Below are positions 8,730-17,800 of a stretch of 64,000 nt of DNA, one piece after another (positions within the stretch are counted from its first letter, which is position 1; every line of letters starts with the position of its first letter). The stretch comes from Syntrophus gentianae. GTDB lineage: Bacteria; Desulfobacterota; Syntrophia; Syntrophales; Syntrophaceae. The stretch lies in contig NZ_FOBS01000012.1 in assembly GCF_900109885.1 (NCBI RefSeq), positions 1 through 64,000 on the forward strand, given 5' to 3'. The notes under the pieces were generated by a model. That model made no database searches. It saw nothing but the letters and a program-made list of their open reading frames with translations, and was not told where the DNA came from. The position numbers and the translations under genes were made by a program.

Positions 8730-10160
8730 TCAACTGTGATAGATGAAATCCGTATTATCCAGTGAAGTAACCGTTGCGGTTCCAACTGTACATATTAATG
8801 CGGAATCTCCAGCCGTATCGCTTGTAGGATTGTAATAGATTTTCCCTGTTGCTGTGTCGTTGTAAATGCCGCTGATATCGGTGATTCCATTGCCTGTTTT
8901 TCCGGAACCTTCGATATAACTATCTGTGTTCAGGACGTTATTGGCGTCGAAAGAAAGACCCCTAATGGAGTTACTGACCAAACCATCCAGAATGTCCTTA
9001 AGCACGATTGTGTCGTCCGTGTGTGAAAAGTCGGTGAGCTTGTCACTATTGGTTGCCCCGGATTGTGCGAAAACGAAATAGTCTTGATCGGTGCCACCGA
9101 TCAGAGTATCATTGCCCGCGCCGCCAATTAGGATGTCATTTCCATTACTGCCCCTCAGAGTGTCATTTCCGGCAAGCCCATATTCGGTGTTGTCCAGTGT
9201 GTTTCCTCGAATTATGTTGTTAAGCGAATTTCCGGTTCCCGATAACGCAAAAATTGAAAGATTTTCCACATTGGTAGGTAGGGAATAGTTGTCAACCATC
9301 GCATAAACCGTGTCTGTTCCGGCACTTACAGCCTCAGAAACAACATCATCCAAACTATCGACAAAATAGGTATCATTACCCGCACCACCCTTCATAGTGT
9401 CGTCTCCGGCACCTCCCACTAGGGTATCATTTCCAGTGTTACCCAGCATGATGTCATCGCCGGCAAGTCCATGAAAGATGTTTGCGTTGCTGTTTCCAAC
9501 GAGGATGTTATTGAACGCATTTCCAGTCCCGCTCGTTGCGGTACCTTTCAAGTAGAGGTATTCGATCTCGAAACCGTCGAGGAGAGTATAGCTGACATTG
9601 GACATAATTTTATCTGTGCCACCACCCGAACTCTCTACGACAATATCCGCTTCACTATCAACGACGTAGGTGTCGTCTCCTGACATGCCGATCATGGTGT
9701 CATTACCGGCGCCACCGTCCAGGGTATCGTTGCCGGCGAAACCAGCAAGCCAGTTGTCGTTATCATTGCCGATAAGCTTATTGTTAAGTTCGTTGCCCCT
9801 TCCAAGGAGTGCCGAGCCGTCAAGGGTCAAGTCCTCTACATTAGCCCCCAGAGAATATTCGATAGATGCGTACACATGATCCGTACCGGCAGACAGAGCC
9901 TCGGAAACAACGTCGTCCGTACTATCGACGTAATAGGTATCATCGCCTGTTCCACCATACATCTTATCGTTACCGGTACCGCCATCCAAGGTATCGTTGC
10001 CTGTTCCACCATACATCTTATCGTTGCCGGTACCGCCGTAAAGATCATCATTGCCACCATAACCGTAAAGGATGTCATTGCTGCCATATCCGTAAATGGT
10101 GTCATCATCAGCAGTTCCACGAAGCGTATTTGGTGATTTGTCCCCTTTGATGAGGCTCAT
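8730..10160 (-). CDS. RTX calcium-binding protein without protease domain
   Basis: The protein has 476 residues, nearly all RTX nonapeptide repeats (GGTGND and GGAGND types) with three intervening modules containing YYVDS or YVVDS and VENL or VEDL blocks. The last 120 residues (an FVF...SGA start, DDTIVL, then ICTVG near the end) are a close copy of the C-terminus of the M10-type RTX protein next door. That end probably holds the type I secretion signal. No catalytic domain is visible; calcium-dependent surface or matrix roles are plausible. The ribosome site GGGAGGAAT precedes the start. Confidence 0.85.
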   Translation of the reverse strand: MSLIKGDKSPNTLRGTADDDTIYGYGSNDILYGYGGNDDLYGGTGNDKMYGGTGNDTLDGGTGNDKMYGGTGDDTYYVDSTDDVVSEALSAGTDHVYASIEYSLGANVEDLTLDGSALLGRGNELNNKLIGNDNDNWLAGFAGNDTLDGGAGNDTMIGMSGDDTYVVDSEADIVVESSGGGTDKIMSNVSYTLLDGFEIEYLYLKGTATSGTGNAFNNILVGNSNANIFHGLAGDDIMLGNTGNDTLVGGAGDDTMKGGAGNDTYFVDSLDDVVSEAVSAGTDTVYAMVDNYSLPTNVENLSIFALSGTGNSLNNIIRGNTLDNTEYGLAGNDTLRGSNGNDILIGGAGNDTLIGGTDQDYFVFAQSGATNSDKLTDFSHTDDTIVLKDILDGLVSNSIRGLSFDANNVLNTDSYIEGSGKTGNGITDISGIYNDTATGKIYYNPTSDTAGDSALICTVGTATVTSLDNTDFIYHS

Positions 10161-10196
10161 GATTTAATTCCTCCCAATATTTTATCGTACTTGTTA

Positions 10197-10240
10197 ATCT
10201 AAAATACTTGAAGTTATAGACCTTTCCTGCTGGGGCTTTA
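10197..10240 (-). repeat. Upstream block shared by both RTX genes (copy 2)
   Basis: Partner of the block at 8475-8518, including AAATACTTGAAGTTAT. The block lies about 40 bases before the start codon in both genes, which supports a duplicated promoter region. Confidence 0.6.
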
Positions 10241-10717
10241 CTTAGCAAATAATTTCCGCCGGAAAAGTATCGATCTGAGATTGATTAGACTGTTATAGTT
10301 TATAGATCGTTTTATTGCGCTACCAGATTGATGATTGTTTTATTCGTTAACTGCCTGCTCTCATTAAAAGTGAAGTTTTACAATACTAGTTGAATACACA
10401 ATCAATTCCAGTAAATAACTGGTAAGCACGCTTTCTTCGATAATCAGGAGATCCGGATCGATTGTATTTCTAGCTAGTTCTGAATATATGGATTAATCCG
10501 ATTCCTTAGAAACTAATCAATCATTTATCCCGGAATAAGAAAATTGATAGCAACAAATTACAAATTAACCCGATTGCATGCTAAAATGTAAATTTATATA
10601 GAGGCTCAATGAAACTTTTTTATCCCGACCATCTCTGTTTTGCAAAGGAGGATGAGTATTCTTAGGGGATATGAGATGGTAAAATTTTATCAATTATAGC
10701 GAAGGAAGGGCATTAGT
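10241..10717. other. AT-rich intergenic region
   Basis: About 480 AT-rich bases between the second RTX gene and a small secreted-protein fragment. No coding frame, RNA motif or repeat was recognised. It must hold at least part of the RTX gene's promoter. Confidence 0.5.
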
Positions 10718-10900
10718 ATGAAACGTCTTAATATTGTGTGTATTGTCTTTCTCCTCATCAGTATTTTGTCTCCTAACGCAGTCATTGCTGGCCAATGGGC
10801 AAAGGCCTATGGCGGCACTGGAAACGAAAATGGTAACATTTGGCCGACAAGTGAAGTTTATTATCTTGAAGGGGAACATGGACTGGGCATGTTTTATTGA
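10718..10900 (+). pseudogene. 5' fragment of a secreted protein gene
   Basis: The frame has 60 codons: a clear signal peptide (MKRLN, hydrophobic core, cleavage after VIA) and then WAKAYGGTGNENG. That start resembles large secreted repeat proteins that begin W-A-K-x-Y-G-G, but here the frame stops where IS110 remnant sequence begins. It is best read as a gene cut by the insertion; a genuine small secreted peptide is possible. Confidence 0.45.
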
Positions 10901-11063
10901 AGAGATTGCTGCTCATGGTCGAAATTTATAACCGCCTGAAAGATAAAGGCAAGAATGGAAAAGTTATTGTCTGCGCAATTATGCGCAGACTTGTTCATGT
11001 TATTTTCGGTGTTCTGAGATCCGGGAAAAGTATGATCCAAACTTTAAGCCAAGTTTGGCTTGA
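10896..11063 (+). pseudogene. Remnant of the 3' end of an IS110-family transposase
   Basis: One frame reads EIYNRLKDKGKNGKVI followed by AIMRRLVHVIFGVL, the usual C-terminal helix of IS110-family transposases. After codons for SGK the reading shifts by one base to YDPNFKPSLA and the stop at 11061-11063, so there is also a frameshift. Only the last 55 or so codons remain. It has the same orientation as the 5' remnant at 8545. Confidence 0.7.
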
Positions 11064-11092
11064 AAAGAACGGTATCTACGGGCCAAGAATTC

Positions 11093-11902
11093 CTATTCTT
11101 TTTTGAAGGGTTTTTTTACAATAACCTTAATGCCACCGATTGTCTCCGTAACTGCCTTCTCGATCGCTGAGCCCGCCTCACCACCAATTACCTCAGCTGC
11201 CTCAATGGCGCCCATTGCAGCAGCAGAAGCAGCTTTCTCCGCAGATATTCCGATTTCCTTCGCCACTTCTATCGTCCCCAATACGGCGCTTTTAGCAATG
11301 GTAACGACGTCTCCGCCAACTTCCGCTGCCCCAAGAACCAGTCCCTTTGAGGTGTCTTTTATCACCGTTGTCAGTTGGCCACTGGCCTCGGCTACGCCAC
11401 CGACAGCGCCCTTAACAGCATTTTTGGCCGCCAGGCTCGTATCTCCCCCCACTTCGGAAATAGCGCGGATTATACCCCGTGCCGCTTCTGATGCAGCGTC
11501 TTCCGCCGTTACAGTAATATCTCTTGTACCGGTTATGGCACCAATTATTGTACTTTTGGCCACGGATTCAATGTCCCCACCAATCTCTGCAGTTCCTTTG
11601 AGCGCTCCATGAGCCGTGTCGCGAATAACATCGAGGGTCACGGAACCGATCTCATGAACTCCTTTGAGGACACCGACGATTGAATTCTTGGCGACAGTTG
11701 TCAAATCCGCACCAATCTCTCCTGCTGCTTTAATTGCCCCGACAATAATGGGGCCGACAGCAGCTTCAATGTCTTTAGCACCCTCTAAGGCCTTTACTGT
11801 TGTGGTGCTCACAATGTCCACAATTCCCACGGCTATATCCCGTGTACCTTTTAAAACCCCAATGACACCATTTCTAATTGTCTCGCCGACATTCTTTTCC
11901 AT
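11093..11902 (-). CDS. Protein made of eleven 22-residue Ala/Gly/Val-rich repeats
   Basis: The protein has 269 residues starting at ATG 11902, with AGGAGG eight bases upstream; an in-frame GTG at 11911 is less likely. Residues 15-252 are eleven consecutive repeats of 22 residues, one of which (37-54) has lost four. The pattern is G-h-h-x-G-x-x-E-I-G-x-D-h-x-x-V-A-K-x-x-h-x, where h is hydrophobic. The repeats have no proline and few aromatics; the tail is basic (KKPFKKE). A 22-residue period equals two 11-residue turns of an amphipathic helix, as in lipid-associated proteins. There is no signal peptide. The family is not recognised; a lipid, granule or membrane coat is a hypothesis. Confidence 0.85.
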   Translation of the reverse strand: MEKNVGETIRNGVIGVLKGTRDIAVGIVDIVSTTTVKALEGAKDIEAAVGPIIVGAIKAAGEIGADLTTVAKNSIVGVLKGVHEIGSVTLDVIRDTAHGALKGTAEIGGDIESVAKSTIIGAITGTRDITVTAEDAASEAARGIIRAISEVGGDTSLAAKNAVKGAVGGVAEASGQLTTVIKDTSKGLVLGAAEVGGDVVTIAKSAVLGTIEVAKEIGISAEKAASAAAMGAIEAAEVIGGEAGSAIEKAVTETIGGIKVIVKKPFKKE

Positions 11903-12010
11903 TGATGCCACCTCCTGATTTTTGTCTGTTAATGCGTTGTTGTTATTCTTTCACACTATCGGCTAACCATCCGTATCCTTTCTTCTTTCTACATTAAATA
12001 ATCTAGCTTG

Positions 12011-12400
12011 CTAGTATATTATTGTCAACAAATTCTTGATCCTTGTCAAATTTCTCGGGGGGGGGGTGTTTTCAAGTTCTGCAATGACTTGAGCACCCAA
12101 CAGCAGGATTACGGCAACCACCTCTATGCAGAGCAAGGCTATCACAGTAGTAGTAATGGAACCATAAATAACATTTACCATAGAAACGGCCTTGTAATAC
12201 CACACCAGCACCCGGCGGCTGATCTCCCATAACACCGCTGCGGTTAACCCACCGATGAGTGCATGACGGAATATGACGTGCCTAACGGGCATGACCAGGT
12301 AGGAGGAAATAGATGTCAGAAATTTGCATATTTTATCTACAAGGCAACAATAATGGTGGATGATATAATTTGAGGATTTGCGAAATTCTGAACATAACAT
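12011..12400 (-). pseudogene. C-terminal fragment of a YihY/BrkB-family membrane protein
   Basis: The segment from RHALIGGLTAAVLWE to LLGAQVIAELE matches the last two or three membrane helices of YihY/BrkB-type (formerly RNase BN) inner-membrane proteins, including the W-Y-x-x-x-V-x-x-x-N-x-I-Y-G-S pattern. The N-terminal two thirds are absent; upstream codons do not look like the family, and the next gene begins 27 bases further on. A run of ten G on the plus strand (12057-12066) lies at the end of the matching part and may mark a frameshift. It is probably not functional. Confidence 0.6.
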
Positions 12401-12426
12401 CTTGCGGATGTGCTGCAGGGGAGTTT

Positions 12427-13272
12427 TTACACAGAAATCGGGATTACCTCACCTGCCAGGATGACCGTATCGCCTTCCAGGGTGACGGCATAGGCACTAT
12501 GCTCGACAAGTTCATAAAGATGGAGATATTTGGCTACTTCCACAGGCGTGCTGGTTTTTCTGCCGAAGTATTTTCCCGGCTTGCTGAAGACGTCAGTAAT
12601 CACTCGGTCATCGTAGATGGCAAAGTCAAAGGAACTATCGGTATTCCTGCTGGTGGTATCCGTTGCTGAGGGGAGTTCCTCGTGGAAGGCAACGCGTACA
12701 TCGATGCCGCCGCTGCACTGGGTTATGAGTACCTTCTGAAAATCTGGTTCAGCCAGGTTCTCGCGATTGATGACAAAAATACGGGTAATCTTCACACCAC
12801 GTTCAATGGCACGAAGATTGGCCTGGTAGAAATTGTGAAGGACGCCGCGCGAATCCCATTCAGTGGTGATACGGTCCGTCGTCTTGACATGATTGACGGC
12901 ATGTTCCATCTGTTTTGCCCCTTCCATGTAGAATTCCACCTCGTCCATGGGGATATATCCCTGTTGTAAAAGCGAAATGGTTCCCATTGTAGACGCCAGC
13001 AACTCATGGGCTTTGTTCTGGCATTCAGGGTCGCTGATCCGGATGATGGCAAACGTGAGCTCATGGGCCTGGTGATATAGTTCAAGCAGTTCCTCCCTGG
13101 TCTTTTCAATATCTCCCCGCACCAAGTAAGTGACCAGGGACAGGAGGATTCCGATACCGAAGATGGTATAGGCGGCTTCCGGATAATGGAGTACCTGATG
13201 AAAAAAGATGGCAAGGCCTGATCCAACCAGAAATTCGATCAGAACTGCAATATGCTTAATCTTTTTATTCAT
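12427..13272 (-). CDS. Membrane-anchored protein of unknown function
   Basis: The protein has 281 residues. Two hydrophobic segments (about 8-25 and 32-50) form a membrane hairpin, followed by a charged helical linker (about 54-130) and a soluble C-terminal domain. The C-terminal part has an alternating core (ITRIFVINREN, then GIDVRVAFHEE, FDFAIYDDRVI) like sensor or PLD-like domains, but no catalytic motif is recognised. The layout, anchor plus coiled linker plus soluble domain, suggests signalling at the membrane. The gene is the intact neighbour of the broken YihY fragment; they need not be related. Confidence 0.7.
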   Translation of the reverse strand: MNKKIKHIAVLIEFLVGSGLAIFFHQVLHYPEAAYTIFGIGILLSLVTYLVRGDIEKTREELLELYHQAHELTFAIIRISDPECQNKAHELLASTMGTISLLQQGYIPMDEVEFYMEGAKQMEHAVNHVKTTDRITTEWDSRGVLHNFYQANLRAIERGVKITRIFVINRENLAEPDFQKVLITQCSGGIDVRVAFHEELPSATDTTSRNTDSSFDFAIYDDRVITDVFSKPGKYFGRKTSTPVEVAKYLHLYELVEHSAYAVTLEGDTVILAGEVIPISV

Positions 13273-13482
13273 GATGGACTAACTTTCTTATTGGATACAC
13301 ATAAAGAAGCATCACTTACGACACTTGACCTTCAAGATCTTAATAACCGCTTAATAAGAGGAGGAATTGTATTTCCCCCGTTCCTCATATCCAATTGTGA
13401 CGAGGAATGTCCATGAATAGAGACTTAGGATCAAACAAAGGTCGGTAAAAATCTTCATTAAAAAAACTTCGCTGGAGGCAAT

Positions 13483-13510
13483 AAAAAAAGCCCCCCTGTG
13501 ATGGGAGGCT
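13483..13510 (-). terminator. Rho-independent terminator of the cold-shock gene
   Basis: On the minus strand AGCCTCCC, a six-base loop and GGGGGGCT form a stem (13510-13489) with one G-T pair, followed by seven T. It lies 27 bases after the cold-shock stop codon. Confidence 0.85.
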
Positions 13511-13536
13511 TTTAATCGCAAAATGAAGATCAGGTC

Positions 13537-13737
13537 TTACAGCTTGCGAACATTCTCCGCTGATGGACCTTTGGGACCGGCGACAACACCAAAACTCACC
13601 CGATCACCCTCGGACAGGGATTTGTAACCCTCTGCTTGAATTGCTGAATGATGTACAAAGACATCCTTCCCACCGTCCTGTTCAATAAAGCCAAAACCCT
13701 TTGAATCATTAAACCATTTTACTGTTCCTTCTGACAT
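13537..13737 (-). CDS. Cold-shock protein, CspA family
   Basis: The 66-residue protein is full length for a single cold-shock domain. It has the RNA-binding motifs KGFGFI (RNP1) and VFVHHS (RNP2), and starts [10 protein letters not shown] as usual. It binds single-stranded RNA and DNA and melts mRNA structure in the cytoplasm. The start is supported by AAAGGAG upstream. It is monocistronic: a terminator follows and another dyad lies upstream. The 5' leader is long enough for structure-based control as in other csp genes, but no specific element was recognised. Confidence 0.95.
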   Translation of the reverse strand: MSEGTVKWFNDSKGFGFIEQDGGKDVFVHHSAIQAEGYKSLSEGDRVSFGVVAGPKGPSAENVRKL

Positions 13738-14110
13738 CTTTTACTACTCCTTTATTGGGTTCCTACAAGGAACCATTTATAATATTACCGAACTATTCGG
13801 CTTGCAGTCTGTTTGTGTAAACAAAAAACCGCACATCCATTTTTGGCTTGTGCGGTTTACTTTTTTTCGTAATTTGTTCACTACAATTATTTACTGCACT
13901 TGTTGCGTAGGACACTAACTGATATTTTCTGGGAATGCAAGGTTTATTATTCCCTGGATCTAAATATTTTAAGCTAAAAAGGAATAAATGGATTGTGATG
14001 CATTTTTATGAGAAAATTAACAACAAAGCATGATTCATAGAAAGTATCGTCTCAAGCTCAGAACTTTGTAGTGCCGAGTAATAAGGGAGATGAGTATGCC
14101 ATATGAATGA
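13738..14110. other. Intergenic region with a bidirectional terminator
   Basis: About 370 bases upstream of the cold-shock gene. Apart from the dyad at 13826-13858 and the cold-shock leader, nothing coding or structured was recognised. Confidence 0.5.
13826..13867 (+). terminator. Bidirectional rho-independent terminator
   Basis: AAACCGCACA (13826-13835) and TGTGCGGTTT (13849-13858) form a perfect 10-bp stem. It is followed by a T-run on the plus strand (13861-13867), and an A-run precedes it, so it can end transcripts from either side. Confidence 0.75.
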
Positions 14111-14317
14111 GGGAAAAACTCTACTGGATGTTTTAAAGGAGAGGGTGCGCAGGAGTTTCTTAATGCCGCCAAGGTGACCGCGGTTACTGTCGGCGCCGAT
14201 GAATCCTTAGACACGACAAAATTCAAGCAACCGGTTGTCGGGTTTGTATTTGCCCAGAAAGGGCTTATGGCCGCCGCCACGATAGAAGGTTCGGAATTTA
14301 CCAAACTGAAAAAGTAA
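14111..14317 (+). pseudogene. 3' remnant of a small gene, possibly SYLF/YSC84-like
   Basis: An open stretch without a start codon reads EFLNAAKVTAVTVGADES and then VVGFVFAQKGLMAAATIEG before ending KLKK and TAA. This looks like the C-terminal strand region of SYLF/YSC84-type lipid-binding proteins, but the assignment is tentative. The 5' part is missing, with a stop directly upstream. It is a decayed fragment next to another broken small gene. Confidence 0.35.
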
Positions 14318-14430
14318 ACAAACAGCTATGAAAAAAGACATCTGAGGCAGGCTCCCCACCTTCACACCCACTGACTGATGAATTTATTGCCGGCGGTGGG
14401 TGGAAATGAGCACCCAGGAAGGAGGCTCAC

Positions 14431-14580
14431 ATGTTGTGAACGATTGCTGTAATACTCATCGTTCTATGGCTGCTGGGGCTGGTGACCGGCAATACGATGG
14501 GTTCTTTCATTCATATCCTGCTGGTCGTTGCCATCATCGTCATACTGATCAGAGTTATTCAGGGACGGAGAACCATTTAG
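14431..14580 (+). pseudogene. Lmo0937/DUF5670-like small membrane protein with UGA at codon 3
   Basis: ATG 14431 has an ideal ribosome site (AAGGAGG). The frame reads M-L-stop-T-I-A-V-I-L-I-V-L-W-L-L-G-L-V-T-G and continues through a second hydrophobic helix to RVIQGRRTI and TAG. This is the two-helix layout of the roughly 50-residue lmo0937 membrane family, in which, as I recall it, codon 3 is Trp (MLW...). Here it is TGA instead of TGG. The rest of the frame is undisturbed. A recent nonsense mutation is the simplest reading; recoding is an alternative. Confidence 0.65.
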
Positions 14581-14604
14581 AATTGAAGTTAACCCATTTT
14601 TATT

Positions 14605-14635
14605 GGATTTCCGGAGGATCGACCTTCGGAAATCC
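14605..14635 (+). terminator. Hairpin after the small membrane gene
   Basis: GGATTTCCG (14605-14613) and CGGAAATCC (14627-14635) form a perfect 9-bp stem 25 bases after the small gene's stop. No T-run follows on the plus strand, so its terminator role is uncertain. Confidence 0.4.
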
Positions 14636-14881
14636 GGTGGTTAAAAAAAGATAAGCCAAAAATTGTGAAATGCCGCAGGTCAGTTAACTAAAATTTTCTG
14701 TATCTGCTGCTCTTTGAAAATCAGGATAAGTTTTTGATTCTCTTTATGTATCAACAGTTTGGAGTTTTCCATTTCATATAAATCCTCAAGAAAAGGCTTG
14801 AAAGTGAAATTAAACAGCAAGAGCATTCCCGGGTTTCTGTCCCACTTGTGGGCGAGTCTCAGTGTAAACCGTTTGACACAA

Positions 14882-17800
14882 ATGTACGCCTCTTTCGAGC
14901 CGCCCCTTAGATCTGAGTTGCTCAGCGCCTCCCAGATGGAGCAACACGGCAAGACCCTTGCTGCAGCACACACATTGAGCACAGACCATCCTCCCGAACA
15001 ACTTCTGGCGCGGCTGGGTGAGAATGAAAGCATGCTCCTTGGCGTTCGTGAACTCCTGTCAAAGGCCGTTAAAGAAAACCGGAGGATTACACCGGCCGGG
15101 GAATGGCTTCTCGACAACTTCTACCTTATCGAAGAACAGATTCGAACAGCTAAAAGTCACCTGCCGAAGGGATACAGCAAGGGACTGCCCCGCCTGAACA
15201 AGGGTCCGTCAAGAGGTCTCCCCCGTGTGTACGACATTGCCCTGGAGACGATCTCCCACGGCGACGGCAGGGTGGATACTGAGAGTCTCAGCAGTTTCGT
15301 AACCGCCTATCAGACCGTCACCGTGCTCATGCTGGGTGAATTATGGGCCATCCCCATCATGCTGCGCCTGGCTCTGATCGAGAATCTCCGGCGCGTTGCA
15401 ACGCGGATTGCCGCCGACAGAATCGGGCGGAATCGTGCCGATTACTGGGCGGACAAGCTTACGGAGACCGCCGAGCGGAACCCGAAGGATTTAATCCTGG
15501 TCATTGCCGACATGGCGCGCTCGAAGCCGCCCATGGTCAGTTCCTTTGTTGCAGAGCTTACACGCCGTCTGCAGGGTCAGGGGCCCGCTCTCGCATTGCC
15601 CCTGACCTGGATTGAGCAGCAGCTCTCCGAGTCGAGTCTGACGATTGAACAGTTGGTACAGTCAGAGAACCAGCAACAGGCGGCGGATCAGCTTTCCATC
15701 AGCAACAGCATCGGCAGCCTCCGTTTCCTGGGGGCCATGGATTGGCGCAAGTTCGTCGAGACCATGAGCATTGTCGAACAGACCCTCCGCGAGGATCCTG
15801 CCGACGTGTATGACAGGATGGATTTCGCCACCCGCGATTCGTACCGTCATGTGGTGGAGAACATTGCGAAGGGCAGCCGATTATCCGAACCCGAGGTGGC
15901 ACGCGCTGCGATCCGCCTTGCCGGGGAAGGCAAAAACAGGGTAGACGGCGACGATCGGACGAATCATGTCGGCTTCTACCTCATCGACGAAGGGTTGACT
16001 CAGCTCGAAGGGCATGCCGGGGTGCGCCTATCTTTTCCTGAGTCCCTTCAGAAGGTCATTCACCGCTCTCCTTTGTTCTTCTATCTAGGCACGATCGGTG
16101 TGCTTACGGCGATCTTCACCGGGTGTCTGCTTGCCGAGGCCCATTCCACCGGGTTACGCGGCCCCTGGATGTGGATCATCGGCGCAATCTCGCTTCTCTG
16201 TGTAAGCCAGTTGGCGATAGCCCTGGTAAACTGGCTTACGACGCGCCTTGTGGCGCCCCAGCCCCTGCCCCGCATGGACTTCTCCAAAGGAATCCCTCCG
16301 GAATCGACTGCCCTGGTCGTGGTTCCGACGATGATTACAGGTACAGAAAGCATCGAGCATCTAATGGAGGCGCTGGAGGTCAGGTTCCTCGCCAATAGAG
16401 ACGAAAACCTCCGCTTTGTCCTGCTCACCGATTTTCGGGACGCCGGCGAGGAAATCCTGCCCGATGATGGGCCGCTCCTGTTGCTGGCCCGGCAGAGAAT
16501 CGAAGAGCTGAACGAAAAATACAGAACTTCAAAAAACGATACCTTTTTCCTTTTCCACCGTCCACGCCGCTTCAATCCCCAGGATCAGATCTGGATGGGT
16601 TACGAACGTAAGCGAGGAAAGCTGGCGGAACTGAATTCTTTTCTCCGGGGCGGTTCAAGAGCCTGCTTTTCGCTCATCGTCGGCAATACGGAAGGATTGG
16701 AGAAGGTTAGATACATCATTACTCTGGACACGGATACGCAACTCCCGCGTGACGCGGCATGGCAGCTTGTGGGAGCCATGGCCCACCCGCTGAACCGTCC
16801 GCAATACGATGAAAAAAGACAACGCATCTGTGCCGGGTACGGGATCCTTCAGCCACGGGTGGCAGTGAGTCTGCCCGGCACGAACCGGTCACGGTATGCC
16901 CGCATGTGGGCAAGCGATGCAGGTATCGATCCCTACACCCGTGTTGTCTCTGATGTGTACCAGGACCTCTTCGGGGAAGGTTCCTTTATCGGTAAGGGCA
17001 TCTATGAGGTGGATGCCTTCGAGCGGGCCCTCAGGGGACGTTTTCCTGAGAACCGGATTTTAAGCCACGATCTCATCGAAGGGTGTTATGCGCGGGCAGG
17101 TCTTCTGAGCGATGTGCAGCTCTACGAGGAATACCCCTCTCGCTACAGCGCAGACGTGAACCGCAGGCATCGCTGGATTCGTGGGGACTGGCAGCTTTTT
17201 CGCTGGATGCTGCCCGGCGTCCCCGGCCCGGATGCACGTTTTCAGAAGAATCCCCTCTCGATGCTCGCCCGCTGGAAGATGTTCGACAACCTCCGGCGCA
17301 GTCTCCTGCCTTTGGCGTTGACCCTTCTGCTTCTCCTGGGCTGGACGGTTTTACCTTCTCCCTGGTTCTGGACCCTGTCGGTGATGGGTATTCTCCTGAT
17401 CCCGTCCTTGATTGTCTCTCTGCTGGATCTTTTTCAGAAGCCGGGCGATGTCCTTCCCAGTCAGCACATGCTCGCCACTTTGCGGGGGAGCGGCATGAGC
17501 CTTGGCCAGACGACATTTACGCTCCTCTGTCTGCCCTATGAGGCATTTTTCAGTATGGACGCTGTGTTGCGCACTCTCTGGCGCCTGCTGGTTGCAAAAA
17601 AGCGTCTTCTCGAATGGAACCCTTCAGGAGACGCCGACCGCACAAGCCGGAAAGGCCTGACCGGCGCCTGCCGGACCATGTGGATCGCCCCGGTTGTTGC
17701 TGTCATCACGACGCTCTGTCTTGCGCTTTTGAGGCCGGGGGCGTTGATTTACGCCCTGCCTGTGCTGCTCCTCTGGTTTATCTCCCCCGGAGTAGCCTGG

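Noticed and set aside
9866-10150. Long overlapping plus-strand frames opposite the RTX genes, rich in Arg, His and Tyr
   Set aside because: They are complementary reads of the GGxGxD repeats; composition follows the repeat code and no start site supports them.
14400-14654. 84-codon frame starting MEMSTQEGG
   Set aside because: It is out of frame with the recognisable two-helix membrane protein at 14431-14580 and has no family features.
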